Part shown: piece after piece, positions 26,758-36,357 of the stretch
Layout: every line of letters begins with the position of its first letter
Position numbering within the stretch: the first letter of the stretch is position 1
Assembly: GCA_021773395.1 (NCBI GenBank)
Contig: JAJFKB010000011.1
Location: 62,001 to 126,000, forward strand
Direction of reading: 5' to 3'
Source of the DNA: Gammaproteobacteria bacterium
Lineage (GTDB): Bacteria; Pseudomonadota; Gammaproteobacteria; Pseudomonadales; IMCC2047
DNA length: 64,000 bases
Notes under the pieces: generated by a model
What the model was told of the DNA's origin: nothing
Seen by the model: the letters and a program-made list of their open reading frames with translations, nothing else
Database searches by the model: none
Position numbers and translations under genes: made by a program

Positions 26758-27087
26758 TTAAACCGCCTTGAGCGTCCCTTTCGGTAGCACGCTGGCAATA
26801 GCTGCTTTTTGCACCTTCACCTCTACGCCATCTGCAATCTCTAGAATGACAAAATTCTCAGTTACTTTAGTGACTTTGCCAGCGATCCCTCCACTATTGA
26901 TCACCTCATCGCCTTTGGCCAATTCAGCCAGTAAATTTTTGTGCTCTTTAGCTCGCTTGCTCTGCGGACGCCAAATCATAAAATAGAAAATCAGACCGAA
27001 TATAGCCAACATGAAAATCGGCTCAAAGCCGCTACCTTGCGCGGGCGCAGCGTCAGCCGCCAATGCTTGCGGAATAAAAAAGCTCAT
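26758..27087 (-). CDS. yajC: Preprotein translocase accessory subunit YajC
   Basis: A 109-residue single-pass inner-membrane protein that binds SecDF. It has an N-terminal hydrophobic segment (FEPIFMLAIFGLIFYFMIWRPQ, residues 22-43) with the family signature IWRPQSKR and a following cytoplasmic SH3-like part containing GDEVINSGGIAGKV. GGGGAG lies just before the ATG. It sits between tgt and secD. Confidence 0.96.
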   Translation of the reverse strand: MSFFIPQALAADAAPAQGSGFEPIFMLAIFGLIFYFMIWRPQSKRAKEHKNLLAELAKGDEVINSGGIAGKVTKVTENFVILEIADGVEVKVQKAAIASVLPKGTLKAV

Positions 27088-27109
27088 TCTGTATCTCCCC
27101 TTTATTAAC

Positions 27110-28249
<1,140 letters not shown>

Positions 28250-28253
28250 CTAA

Positions 28254-29303
28254 TTAGCGAGTATTGGCAATAGAGCGGGATATAAACATGGCATCACCAT
28301 AACTAAAAAATCGATACCGGTTTTCTATCGCCTGCTGATACGCAGCCATGATTATATCCCTGTTGGCAAAGGCAGATACCAGCATTAACAGAGTCGATTG
28401 CGGCAAATGAAAGTTGGTTATCATTGCATCAACAACACGAAACCGGTACCCCGGGTATATAAAAATATCACTGTCCCCATTAAACGGAGCCAGCTTATGT
28501 CCAGTTTTTTCCGCCTGCAAAGCGGCTGATTCAAGACTGCGCACACTGGTCGTACCTACCGCTATAACCCTGCCGCCTCTTTTTTTTGCAGCCTCCACCT
28601 GTTTGCAAACTTCCCGGCTAACCTCAATTTGCTCCTTGTGCATCCGGTGGTCTTCGATATTTGCAACCCGCACAGGCTGAAAAGTACCTGCACCTACATG
28701 CAATGTCACCGTTGTTGTGGCAACTCCCAACTGCTCAATTTCATGCAACAGCGCCCGATCAAAATGTAATCCTGCCGTTGGTGCAGCAACCGCCCCGAGG
28801 GTTTTCGCATACACAGTCTGATATCGCTCTCGATCAATGGACTCATCATCCCTATCAATATAAGGTGGCAATGGCATATGCCCGTGTGATTCCAGCAGGT
28901 CAATCAATTTGCTGCTCGAACGGATAAGATAGAATTCATCATCCCGGCCGATCACCTCCAGCCAGTCATCCACCCCCACCTTTACTTTACCGCCCACTCG
29001 AAGTGCTTTGCTGGCTCTTATTTGAGTCACTGCCTCACAATCGCTCGACAACCGTTCAATCAGCAGCTCTACCTTTCCGCCAGTCTCCTTCTGACCATAA
29101 AGGCGTGCGGGAAGCACCTTGGTATCGTTAAAGACCAGCAAATCTTCGGGAGTCAAAAACTGCGAAAGTTCGGAGAATATGCGGTGCGTCATCTGTCCGG
29201 TATCCGCGTCCAGACATAGCAGCCTGCTTGCGCTGCGTTCCGTCTTTGGATATCGCGCAATCAGATCGTTAGGAAGGTGGTAATCAAAATCGCTAAGCTG
29301 CAT
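28254..29303 (-). CDS. queA: S-adenosylmethionine:tRNA ribosyltransferase-isomerase
   Basis: QueA transfers the ribosyl part of S-adenosylmethionine to preQ1-tRNA, forming epoxyqueuosine. The 349-residue sequence begins with the family signature LSDFDYHLPNDLIARYP and includes GAVAAPTAGLHFD, LHVGAGTFQPVR and TNFHLPQSTLLMLVSAF. It is the first gene of the queA-tgt-yajC-secD-secF operon. Confidence 0.97.
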   Translation of the reverse strand: MQLSDFDYHLPNDLIARYPKTERSASRLLCLDADTGQMTHRIFSELSQFLTPEDLLVFNDTKVLPARLYGQKETGGKVELLIERLSSDCEAVTQIRASKALRVGGKVKVGVDDWLEVIGRDDEFYLIRSSSKLIDLLESHGHMPLPPYIDRDDESIDRERYQTVYAKTLGAVAAPTAGLHFDRALLHEIEQLGVATTTVTLHVGAGTFQPVRVANIEDHRMHKEQIEVSREVCKQVEAAKKRGGRVIAVGTTSVRSLESAALQAEKTGHKLAPFNGDSDIFIYPGYRFRVVDAMITNFHLPQSTLLMLVSAFANRDIIMAAYQQAIENRYRFFSYGDAMFISRSIANTR

Positions 29304-29483
29304 AGAGGTCCCGTTTTTATGGGCGCTAAGGGTAGCTAAAATTGCAAGGTGTGAACAGCTTAAATATTACTGTAGAGACACGAAATCGTATTCCCTGGCT
29401 GTTTTCACAGAAAAAGCGGGGCGACACATCCTTCAAAAATCTTACGTTTATCAAAAACCAGGGGGTTAGTCAGGGGACCCCTA

Positions 29484-29523
29484 ATAAAAAATGGGCTGAA
29501 GGCGTAACTCGCCTCCAGCCCAT
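29484..29523 (-). terminator. Rho-independent terminator after the phasin gene
   Basis: On the minus strand a 14-base arm ATGGGCTGGAGGCG pairs with CGCCTTCAGCCCAT across a 5-base loop and is followed by a run of T. It ends the phasin transcript about 30 bases after its stop and insulates queA from it. Confidence 0.9.
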
Positions 29524-29555
29524 TACTACATTTTTCGCAAATTTAGCAGCTTATA

Positions 29556-30134
29556 TTAAGCAGCTTTCTTTGCAGGTTGAGCTTTTTTAGGAGCAGGCTT
29601 AACCTGTACCATCGCTTCTTTAACCAGTTCCAGATTCTTTTCTACCATGTCCGCAACCAATCCTGTTTTGCTCCAGAAGTTTTCAGTAACTACTTCCTGC
29701 TGAGCTTCAAGATAAGCTTTCTGCGCTTCAACAATCGCGGCCGGATCTTTAATAGCTGAAAGCGTATCGGCCTGCTTTAAAGCACCCTCAACAGTTTCGC
29801 GAAGCTGTACAGTCTGCAGAATCGCCGCATCACTCAAAGTATTAACATTCGCTGCTACCAGATTTGCAGCCAGCTTGGCATTTTTTTGAATCAGTTGCTG
29901 ATCTACCAAAGACTCGGCATAAGCCTTAACCGCTTCAGGATCGAATAACTTGCTCATGTTTTGCTGGGCTTCTTCCAGGTTATAGAAATTTTTCATGCTG
30001 TCCTGAATCGCTTCAACGTCATAGAATTTTTTCATGTTGTCCTGAATAGCATTAAAATCGTAAGCACTACCAAAGTTAGCTTGCATGGCTTCCAGGTCAA
30101 ACAGGTTTTTAAAGCTGTCTTGAAAATTAATCAT
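29556..30134 (-). CDS. Phasin-like polyhydroxyalkanoate granule protein
   Basis: A 192-residue soluble amphipathic protein of the phasin type, expected to coat polyhydroxyalkanoate granules. The N-terminal 75 residues contain four or five degenerate 13-residue repeats of the form (L/F)(F/Y)D-EA-Q-NM--F. The middle (90-165) is the helical phasin region (NLVAANVNTLSDAAI, FWSKTGLVADMVEKN). The end is a Lys/Pro/Ala tail (KPAPKKAQPAKKAA) like that of PhaF-type phasins. GGAG precedes the ATG. Its link to PHA is supported by the phaR gene 265 bases upstream. It has its own terminator. Confidence 0.8.
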   Translation of the reverse strand: MINFQDSFKNLFDLEAMQANFGSAYDFNAIQDNMKKFYDVEAIQDSMKNFYNLEEAQQNMSKLFDPEAVKAYAESLVDQQLIQKNAKLAANLVAANVNTLSDAAILQTVQLRETVEGALKQADTLSAIKDPAAIVEAQKAYLEAQQEVVTENFWSKTGLVADMVEKNLELVKEAMVQVKPAPKKAQPAKKAA

Positions 30135-30171
30135 CTTTTTGATCTCCGTATAATCTACTATTTACATTTAC

Positions 30172-30185
30172 GCACAATTTTGTGC
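30172..30185. promoter_or_regulatory. Candidate PhaR operator before the phasin gene
   Basis: GCACAA-TT-TTGTGC is a perfect inverted repeat 38 bases before the phasin start, followed by a further TGCA-type element (ATTGCA). PhaR proteins bind TGC-rich dyads and repress phasin genes until granules form. Confidence 0.4.
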
Positions 30186-30399
30186 ATTGCAAAATATCTT
30201 GTCAGCAACTATATACGTGACTTACAGGGCTGTCAACAATTATTTTATGCGGCGCACAATAAGTAAAATTAACGTGGGAAATGGCCGTATAGGGCGGGAA
30301 CACCCTCACATCTCAGCTAAGCGACTTTTATAAAGATCAGTCGCTTGTTAACCGAAATTAATTTGAAAGAATCTCTACTTGAAGGAATTTCTACTTAAC

Positions 30400-30843
30400 C
30401 TACGAATCTGAATCTTTATCTTTTGCTGTACCGGTAAAGGCATTAATAAAATTCATATTCTGCTCTGACATCTTTTTGAGTATGTTTATTGGACTCGCAT
30501 CAATCAGCTGCTTCATGTGCCGCTGCAGGCCGTCCTGCTGATCCAGGAAAGCAGCCAGACTCTGCTCAAGGTATTGACTTAGTAAGCCCTGCATACCGCT
30601 CCCATAGAAGCGAATTAATTGCTGCAGTAATTTATTGGTTAAAAGCGTCTCCTTCCCACTGTCCTCCATTTCACTAATGATCTGCAACAGCACTGCGCTG
30701 GTTAAATCTTTTCCTGTTTTAGAGTCTTCTACGGCAAATTCTTCATGCCTGAGCACCAACTGCTTTACATCTTCAAGCGTTACAAAATGACTATCGGTCG
30801 TATCATAAAGTCGGCGGTTGGGATATTTTTTTAGTATACGCAA
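30400..30843 (-). CDS. phaR: Polyhydroxyalkanoate synthesis repressor PhaR
   Basis: A 147-residue DNA-binding protein that senses PHA granules and represses phasin and PHA genes. The N-terminal PHB_acc domain is clear (KKYPNRRLYDTTDSHFVTLEDVKQL, split here at residues 5-29), followed by the second conserved segment (LLQIISEMED). The start is TTG at 30843 with GGAG 8 bases before it. A TGCTGCA dyad sits upstream at 30930-30938. It is shorter than many PhaR proteins but both family domains are present. Confidence 0.9.
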   Translation of the reverse strand: MRILKKYPNRRLYDTTDSHFVTLEDVKQLVLRHEEFAVEDSKTGKDLTSAVLLQIISEMEDSGKETLLTNKLLQQLIRFYGSGMQGLLSQYLEQSLAAFLDQQDGLQRHMKQLIDASPINILKKMSEQNMNFINAFTGTAKDKDSDS

Positions 30844-30929
30844 GACCCGGTCTCCTGAACCATTATTGGGACAACTACAGCAGGCTTAGAATCGCACCCT
30901 CACACCCATTATAACGAATAGCCTATTTA

Positions 30930-30938
30930 ATGCTGCAT
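30930..30938. promoter_or_regulatory. TGC-rich dyad upstream of phaR
   Basis: ATGC-T-GCAT, within TTAATGCTGCATAA, lies 87 bases before the phaR start and resembles the TGCTGCA sites reported for PhaR autoregulation. Confidence 0.3.
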
Positions 30939-31114
30939 AATTTTTTGCGTTGCGATATACCTGCTCCCCGTTCTGGGTGCAGCTTAATACAACAGTCCGC
31001 CAAGATCGCAATTATCAAACCAATTTAATTGACCTTGAAATGCGATTAGTTATAATGGGCAGCCTTCGAAAGGACGGGCTGTTAATTGTTAGGCGGCATC
31101 CCGGATCAACACAG

Positions 31115-31201
31115 GCCAGAGTGGTGAAATTGGTAGACACACGGGATTCAAAATCCCGCGCCCTTAAAAGCGTGCCGGTTCGAGTCCGGCCTCTGGTACC
31201 A
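31115..31201 (+). tRNA. tRNA-Leu (anticodon CAA)
   Basis: An 87-base class II tRNA. The acceptor arm GCCAGAG pairs with CTCTGGT (one G-T pair). The anticodon stem CGGGA/TCCCG encloses the loop TTCAAAA, giving anticodon CAA. A long variable arm follows (CGCCCTTAAAAGCG), then the T-arm GCCGG-TTCGAGT-CCGGC, discriminator A and an encoded CCA. Partial copies of its 3' half occur at 34262 and 58116, so the gene seems to have served as an integration site. Confidence 0.97.
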
Positions 31202-31675
31202 TCTTACGCAAAAAAGTAGAAACAACAGGTTATAAAGCCATAGGCAATAATAATTGCGCCTGGGGCACCAGCCGGAGTAATTTAAATTTCTACCGCATAA
31301 ACTCATGCTATCCAGATCACCTCGCCAGCCCATAATTGCGCCAGAAAAGACTATTTAGACGCGAGTATCTCTCCATACCTCCAAAGTAGCATCTTCTTGC
31401 CTGAAGCTATTAATTTGACCTATTAGGGTGAACCTGGATATTGGGTATTGTCCAACTAATATCGATTGGCTTGAAAGACAAACAAAAATGGACAACGCAG
31501 AAACAAGACTTTCGTGCGACACTTGAGCGAATCCTCCTGCCATTCGCAAGATCATGATCGCGTTATCACAAGCCTAAAGGCTCGGTTACTGATTAAGGAA
31601 TAATACTCGCTCGGTACGTATCGCTCGATTAAGACGCGCAGACAATATAGAGCACCTTGCTATCAGATTTGAATC
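31202..31675. other. Non-coding stretch between tRNA-Leu and the sulfatase gene
   Basis: About 470 bases with no gene that I can support. The short frames present lack ribosome sites and family resemblance. The position directly 3' to a tRNA used as an integration site fits decayed mobile DNA. Confidence 0.5.
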
Positions 31676-33496
31676 TCACCGAAAGTAATAATTTAAGTCA
31701 TCGAGATATTGGCTGATCATTAAAGTATCATCAGGCATGACTCCTTTGACAAAAGGCTGATCGTCTCTAGATGTGGCACGATTGCCATCTACAAGAGCGC
31801 CCGAAGACATGATGCGCTTGGTGCCTTTTGATACTAACGCGCTGCCATGCCAATCGCTGACGACGGCAAAGTCACGCTGGTAATCCTGATCCAACAAGTT
31901 TTGTCCAAACCCCACATCTATACGGTCGCTGTTTATACCTAGAACGGAAGCCACTGTGGCCGGAATATCTAAGTGACTGGTAATCTTGCTGATTTCACGA
32001 GCCCGCGCATCTGGTATGTGAAGAATCAAAGGCACGCGAATTTGTTCTTCACTGAAGGTCGAGTTATGTCCCCAGCGGCCTTTTTCCATGAATTCTTCCC
32101 CATGGTCGCCGGTGATAACTACGATTGTTTCTTCAAGTTTTCCTGATGATTCCAAGTAGTCGAGAATGCGTGCGATTTGGCTATCTAAATGATGGGTCGC
32201 ATTTATATATCGGCTTTTTATAGGTTTAATACTCTTCTCGATATTTGTAGCCAAATAATCAAAATCTTCCATGTAATCGGGTTCGATTACAGATTCATCA
32301 GGAAAGTAGTAGTTGGCATGAGAGGATTCAAAAAACATAAAAGCAAATTGTGGAGTATTTGCCGAATCTAAAAACTCAATTAAATCACTGACATTTTTTT
32401 GGTCACGTTCCCACCCAAACCCTTGAGTATATGATTGCAGCTGATGGTCATCAAATTCCCTAAATATAGTTTTACCAAATTCTGGGTAGGTGAACGTAGC
32501 ACTAGTAAAGGCTTTCATTGCGTAATTATTCGATTTGATGGCTTTTAATAGGGATGGGGCTGTTCTGCTATCCAAGATGTCGAACCAGTAATTCCCGTAA
32601 AGTCCGTAAAACTGGGTAAACATCCCCATTCGCGTGCCATTGCCACCGCTGTAGTGAGATAGAAAACGGATATTGTTTTTGCTAAAATCATAACTGCCAG
32701 GCATAACACGGGCGTTAAGCATATCTGCGCGCAGAGACTCTGCAACCAGCCAGACGATATTATACTTATTTTTAATCGCCGGTTGCTCAGAGGTTATCTG
32801 GGAATATTTGAACTTGTCGGATGTGTGACCAGGAAGCTTTTGCGAACCATCTTCACGCGCATCAATACCCATTTTGTTATAGAGCGATTTTGCTGTGACT
32901 GGCACATACCAAGCAATATTTTTGGATGCTTGCAAAATGGGTATATTGCCCGTGTGCTCGGAAAGGCTAAATAGCAATGCTTGAGCAATGAAAATAGCGA
33001 ATATGGTTAACGTCTTATAATTAAACTTAGCGAAGAAGAAATAGATTTTTTCAAAAGGAATATAGCAAATACTAATCGCATAAGTGGCTATAAAGATAAT
33101 GCAGCCCAATGAGAGAGTGATAAAAAATGAGCTATTTAGCCCAAGAGCGCCAATACCGCCGGGAGTTGACAATATGTTTAGTACAAAACCGTTAATGTAA
33201 AAGCCATAAATCGAATAAAGCTTATAGTTCGCATATAAAAGCCCCATAGAAGTAAGCACAAGACTATGGACTATTAGTCGTTGCCAGGAGGGTATTAAAC
33301 CGTTTCGGTTGCATCTTGCAATAAGTAAGGCGGCTGCACCGACAGGAAGACAAAACAAGAACGTCTGGGAAATGGCGGCTAAATTGACAAAAACAAGGGA
33401 TGATAGTTCGAGTTGATGCGAGAGCCCTTGATATAGCAGAGTGGATATTGTAACTAAACATAACAAACTTAAGGGGCGTAAAAAAATATTTAGCAT
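31676..33496 (-). CDS. Membrane sulfatase-family phosphotransferase (YejM/LTA-synthase-like)
   Basis: A 606-residue inner-membrane enzyme of the alkaline-phosphatase superfamily. Five hydrophobic segments (residues 5-200) precede a periplasmic sulfatase domain (about 245-560). Metal-site residues are visible: Glu in WLVAESLRAD, the likely nucleophile Thr in GGNGTRMGMFTQFYG, and Asp-His in VVITGDHGEEFMEKGRWGHNS. The N-terminal segment around YKLYSIYGFYINGFVLN resembles YejM/PbgA. A Thr instead of Cys/Ser nucleophile points to a phospholipid head-group transferase rather than a true sulfatase. It diverges from dgkA, which would recycle the diacylglycerol such a transferase releases. A/T-rich codons suggest foreign origin. 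Confidence 0.82.
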   Translation of the reverse strand: MLNIFLRPLSLLCLVTISTLLYQGLSHQLELSSLVFVNLAAISQTFLFCLPVGAAALLIARCNRNGLIPSWQRLIVHSLVLTSMGLLYANYKLYSIYGFYINGFVLNILSTPGGIGALGLNSSFFITLSLGCIIFIATYAISICYIPFEKIYFFFAKFNYKTLTIFAIFIAQALLFSLSEHTGNIPILQASKNIAWYVPVTAKSLYNKMGIDAREDGSQKLPGHTSDKFKYSQITSEQPAIKNKYNIVWLVAESLRADMLNARVMPGSYDFSKNNIRFLSHYSGGNGTRMGMFTQFYGLYGNYWFDILDSRTAPSLLKAIKSNNYAMKAFTSATFTYPEFGKTIFREFDDHQLQSYTQGFGWERDQKNVSDLIEFLDSANTPQFAFMFFESSHANYYFPDESVIEPDYMEDFDYLATNIEKSIKPIKSRYINATHHLDSQIARILDYLESSGKLEETIVVITGDHGEEFMEKGRWGHNSTFSEEQIRVPLILHIPDARAREISKITSHLDIPATVASVLGINSDRIDVGFGQNLLDQDYQRDFAVVSDWHGSALVSKGTKRIMSSGALVDGNRATSRDDQPFVKGVMPDDTLMISQYLDDLNYYFR

Positions 33497-33539
33497 AAGG
33501 GGCTGTTCCTCCAGTTTCGACTCATGCTAACAGTGCTAG

Positions 33540-33555
33540 CTTAAGGTAGCCTGAA
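33540..33555 (+). promoter_or_regulatory. PmrA/QseB-like box between sulfatase and dgkA genes
   Basis: CTTAA-GGTAGC-CTGAA matches YTTAA-N6-YTTAA with one mismatch and lies 44 bases upstream of the sulfatase start, on the opposite strand to that gene. It resembles the boxes at 49328 and 57927. Confidence 0.3.
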
Positions 33556-33786
33556 GAGTGCATTTTAACTAAGCAGCGTAACGGCCTATTGAGGAGCCAA
33601 TAAAAGGCAGCAAAAAATCTAAAGATACGCCATAAGCTGGCGACCAGCGTGCATCAGTTTAAGTGCTAATCAACACTAGATGATACGCTTCGCTACCAGC
33701 TGGTTCGGAAAGAACAATATCTTATTTGAGTTAAATGGGTACCATCTGTCAGTGTCGTAAAATGTAGGACTCTTGGATAACTAAAA

Positions 33787-34185
33787 ATGGCTAACACTAA
33801 TAAAATGGCTCGCAAAACTTCCGCATCATCCTTCAAGAAGGCCAAAGGTGTAAGGAGATTAATGTTAGCGGCCGTATATTCCATGAGAGGATTTATAGCA
33901 GCATGGCGGCATGAAGAAGCGATTCGACAGGAATTGCTTTGCTCGATATTGTTGGTTTTTCTAGCAGTCTATCTCGGTAACAATAATATTGAATATATTC
34001 TAATGATTGGTAGCGTGCTGCTTGTGGTATTGGTTGAGCTATTGAATTCTGCCATTGAGGCCGTCGTGGATCGTGTTGGTCTTGAGCACAATGAACTCAG
34101 TGGAAGAGCTAAGGATATGGGTTCAGCTGCTGTATTTATTGCACTAGCGCTTGTAGTTTTGACATGGGGGTTAATTCTCTTGTGA
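33787..34185 (+). CDS. dgkA: Diacylglycerol kinase DgkA
   Basis: A 132-residue inner-membrane kinase that phosphorylates diacylglycerol to phosphatidic acid. Three membrane segments are seen (about 48-64, 65-85 and 110-130), with conserved EEAIRQE near the first and the signature VELLNSAIEAVVDRVG (residues 85-100). The N-terminal 20 residues are a basic Ser/Thr-rich extension not usual in the family. It is divergent from the sulfatase-family transferase gene, a functional pairing seen with eptA-dgkA in other bacteria. Confidence 0.93.
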   Translation: MANTNKMARKTSASSFKKAKGVRRLMLAAVYSMRGFIAAWRHEEAIRQELLCSILLVFLAVYLGNNNIEYILMIGSVLLVVLVELLNSAIEAVVDRVGLEHNELSGRAKDMGSAAVFIALALVVLTWGLILL

Positions 34186-34261
34186 TCAACCCATTTATTA
34201 TCAAATTCCCGGTGACACGACTGTTCCGCTTGATTTCACAAGGCTTATGTAGGAATTTCAA

Positions 34262-34286
34262 GGCTCGAGTCCGGCTTTTGGTGCCA
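34262..34286 (+). repeat. Degenerate copy of tRNA-Leu 3' end (candidate attachment site)
   Basis: These 25 bases match the last 25 bases of tRNA-Leu (31177-31201) at 21 positions, in the same orientation, and end in the tRNA CCA. The repeat lies just before the truncated merP frame. It is the kind of direct repeat left when an element integrates at a tRNA 3' end. Confidence 0.65.
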
Positions 34287-34330
34287 GCACATGGGCAGAG
34301 CCCAAGATTGTAATTCTAGATTTACCGACA

Positions 34331-34528
34331 ATGAATTGCGCTATGTGCCCCTTTACCATCAGGAACGCATTGAATAATGTAGAAGGTGTAACCCGTGCGG
34401 ATGTAAGCTACGAAGACAAGCAAGCCGTTGTTGGTTTTGATGATGAGCAGACAAACCCTGATGCCTTAATCAACGCCACAACAAAGGCCGGTTATCCGTC
34501 CACTGTTAAGCAGGCTAGAGAACCATGA
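34331..34528 (+). pseudogene. merP-like heavy-metal-binding protein, 5' truncated
   Basis: Encodes an HMA domain with the metal motif MNCAMCPFTIRNAL and a MerP-like ending (AGYPSTVKQ). Normal MerP has a signal peptide and a first beta-strand before this motif. Here the upstream in-frame codons read KIVILDLPT directly before the ATG, clearly the remains of that strand, but the frame then runs into the tRNA-Leu 3' copy and a stop at 34250 without a start codon or signal peptide. It is therefore 5' truncated; a short cytoplasmic form starting at 34331 is possible but lacks a ribosome site. The stop overlaps the next gene (ATGA). Confidence 0.7.
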
Positions 34529-34743
34529 TCAAAGAAATTCAGCTGAACTCAGAAATCACCTGTCCAAACTGTAATCATAAACAACTGGAAACCATGCCCA
34601 CCGATGCCTGCCAGTGGTTTTACGAATGTCCAGCATGTAAATCGGTGTTAAAACCCAAGTCAGTTGACTGCTGTGTCTATTGTTCCTACGGCACTGTGCC
34701 CTGTCCACCTGTTCAGCAAGAATCAAACTGCTGTTCAAAATAA
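34525..34743 (+). CDS. GDCCVxC-domain protein
   Basis: A 72-residue cysteine-rich protein: CPNC near residues 13-16, CPAC near 35-38, and VDCCVYCSYGTVPCPP in place of the usual GDCCVxC. It ends in CCSK. Members occur beside mercury transport genes and are thought to bind or transfer metal. Its ATG overlaps the stop of the truncated merP gene, so the pair is a remnant of a mer-type operon. No merA, merT or merR gene is present here. Confidence 0.85.
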   Translation: MIKEIQLNSEITCPNCNHKQLETMPTDACQWFYECPACKSVLKPKSVDCCVYCSYGTVPCPPVQQESNCCSK

Positions 34744-34754
34744 CCCATTAACAT

Positions 34755-34985
34755 CTAAGCGAGCAACTTTGTAATTTCGTCTACACTGGCCACTTTCCCC
34801 TCAATCACAATTTCGTCATCAATAGCAAGCGCCGGTGTTCGCATGATACCCGCATCGATAATAATGTTTGTATCAGTAATTTTTTCTACCTCATAGTCGA
34901 GGCCCAATGCTTTGGCTGCCACTTCAGTATTAGCCGCCAACTGTTGGCATTTACTGCAACCACTTCCATAAATTATAAACTTCAT
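34755..34985 (-). CDS. Small thioredoxin-fold protein (TM0996/MTH895 type)
   Basis: A 76-residue glutaredoxin-like protein with the redox pair CSKC (GSGCSKCQQLAANTEVAA, residues 6-23) and a cis-Pro motif (RTPALAIDDEIVIEGKV). These mini-thioredoxins are commonly encoded beside membrane permeases of the next family and arsenic genes. The ATG at 34985 is chosen over 35003 because AAAGGGTG precedes it and the family begins MKF/MKI. It lies 25 bases after the permease gene. Confidence 0.88.
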   Translation of the reverse strand: MKFIIYGSGCSKCQQLAANTEVAAKALGLDYEVEKITDTNIIIDAGIMRTPALAIDDEIVIEGKVASVDEITKLLA

Positions 34986-35010
34986 AACACACCCTTTTTT
35001 CATTAGAGAT

Positions 35011-36327
35011 TTAATAAAAACTGCCGTAGATAAAACCAGTTACCGTAGCCATAACAACAACAAGTGCGCAGTAAACCAGTGTTTTTTGGGTTCCAATAAT
35101 TGTGCGGATTACCAGCATATTGGGTAACGACAAGGCGGGGCCTGCCAATAATAACGCCAACGCCGGGCCTTTCCCCATCCCCGCTCCAATCAGTCCCTGC
35201 ACAATAGGTACTTCTGTCAGTGTAGAGAAATACATAAAAGCACCTAATACTGAAGCCAGCAATGTGGACCGCAGTGAGTTGCCGCCCACTGCTATATTGA
35301 CCCATTCATCGGGAATCAGCCCATGGTAGCCAGGACGCCCTAATAACAAGCCTGCGATAAAAACTCCCGCCAACAGTAGCGGCATAATTTGCTTGGTAAA
35401 ATCCCAGGTTTGCGCGACCCACTCCTGATCATCTGTATTTAATGTTGCTAATAACATAATGCCCAGCACGCCAATGGCGAATGGTAATTGGGGAGCCCCA
35501 GGTACCAATAAAGCAGAAAATCCCACAACGGCAGCTAACATAAGCACATGAACTGCCGACCATTGCCAGCGGAGCACTAGTAACACGCCAAGAGCTATCG
35601 CTAATAGTGACGTAATCTGCCACTTCCACTGATATATCGCCATCCACGCGGAGCTGTCAGCAGCCGCCCAGTTGGCAAATACCAAAATACCAATCATCAA
35701 ACTAAAAAAGGTTACCGTAATACTGAGCGGCTTCTCTTGTTCGCCCGCCGAAAACCCACGGTCGGATCCTGAAGCACGCCCAGCTTCTTCTTTTCGGTAG
35801 ATCACATGCATGATGGCACCAATTACCAGAGCAAACAAAATCGCGCCGACGGCGCGGGCAAAACCCAGCTCTGCACCCAGTACTTTGGCCGTCACGACCA
35901 CGGCCATGATATTAATAGCCGGGCCCGAATAAAGAAAAGCAATCGCGGCACCCAAGCCAGCACCACGTTTATATATGCCACCAAAGAGCGGCAGTACCGT
36001 ACAAGAACAAACGGCCAGTAAAGCACCCGACACTGACGCCACACTCAAAGCGATGGGTTTGGATGCCTTAGGCCCAAGAAAACGCATCACTGAACCCTGG
36101 GTGATATAAACAGCCATTGCACCCGCAATAGCAAAAGCAGGTAACAAACATAAAATAACGTGTTCTCTGGCATACCAGTTAGTCAGCCGAATACTTTCCA
36201 GCCATGCATTACTGAATCGTTCGGAGTCGACGGGTAGAAAATAAATAACCAGAAAACCGACTAATAGAAAAAGCAATAAATGTCCCTGCCGAGGGTTTTC
36301 TTTGTAGAGTGCTAATAATTTTGTCAT
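35011..36327 (-). CDS. Permease of the DUF318/ArsP-like family
   Basis: A 438-residue inner-membrane protein with about ten hydrophobic segments in two halves. The first half has CSCTVLPLFGGIYKRGAGLGAA and LYSGPAINIMA, and the second repeats the pattern (STLTEVPIVQGLIGAGMG, LLAGPALSLPNML). The Cys pair in CSCT is likely important for metal or metalloid handling. Relatives are proposed exporters of organoarsenicals or divalent metals. Start ATG 36327 follows GAGGAG. It forms an operon with the mini-thioredoxin gene and probably with the CDF transporter gene 30 bases upstream. Confidence 0.85.
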   Translation of the reverse strand: MTKLLALYKENPRQGHLLLFLLVGFLVIYFLPVDSERFSNAWLESIRLTNWYAREHVILCLLPAFAIAGAMAVYITQGSVMRFLGPKASKPIALSVASVSGALLAVCSCTVLPLFGGIYKRGAGLGAAIAFLYSGPAINIMAVVVTAKVLGAELGFARAVGAILFALVIGAIMHVIYRKEEAGRASGSDRGFSAGEQEKPLSITVTFFSLMIGILVFANWAAADSSAWMAIYQWKWQITSLLAIALGVLLVLRWQWSAVHVLMLAAVVGFSALLVPGAPQLPFAIGVLGIMLLATLNTDDQEWVAQTWDFTKQIMPLLLAGVFIAGLLLGRPGYHGLIPDEWVNIAVGGNSLRSTLLASVLGAFMYFSTLTEVPIVQGLIGAGMGKGPALALLLAGPALSLPNMLVIRTIIGTQKTLVYCALVVVMATVTGFIYGSFY

Positions 36328-36357
36328 CAAAAACTCCTCGTAGCTAAAATGGGTGTT

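Noticed and set aside
31355-31555. 66-codon frame between tRNA-Leu and the sulfatase gene
   Set aside because: No ribosome site and no recognisable pattern.
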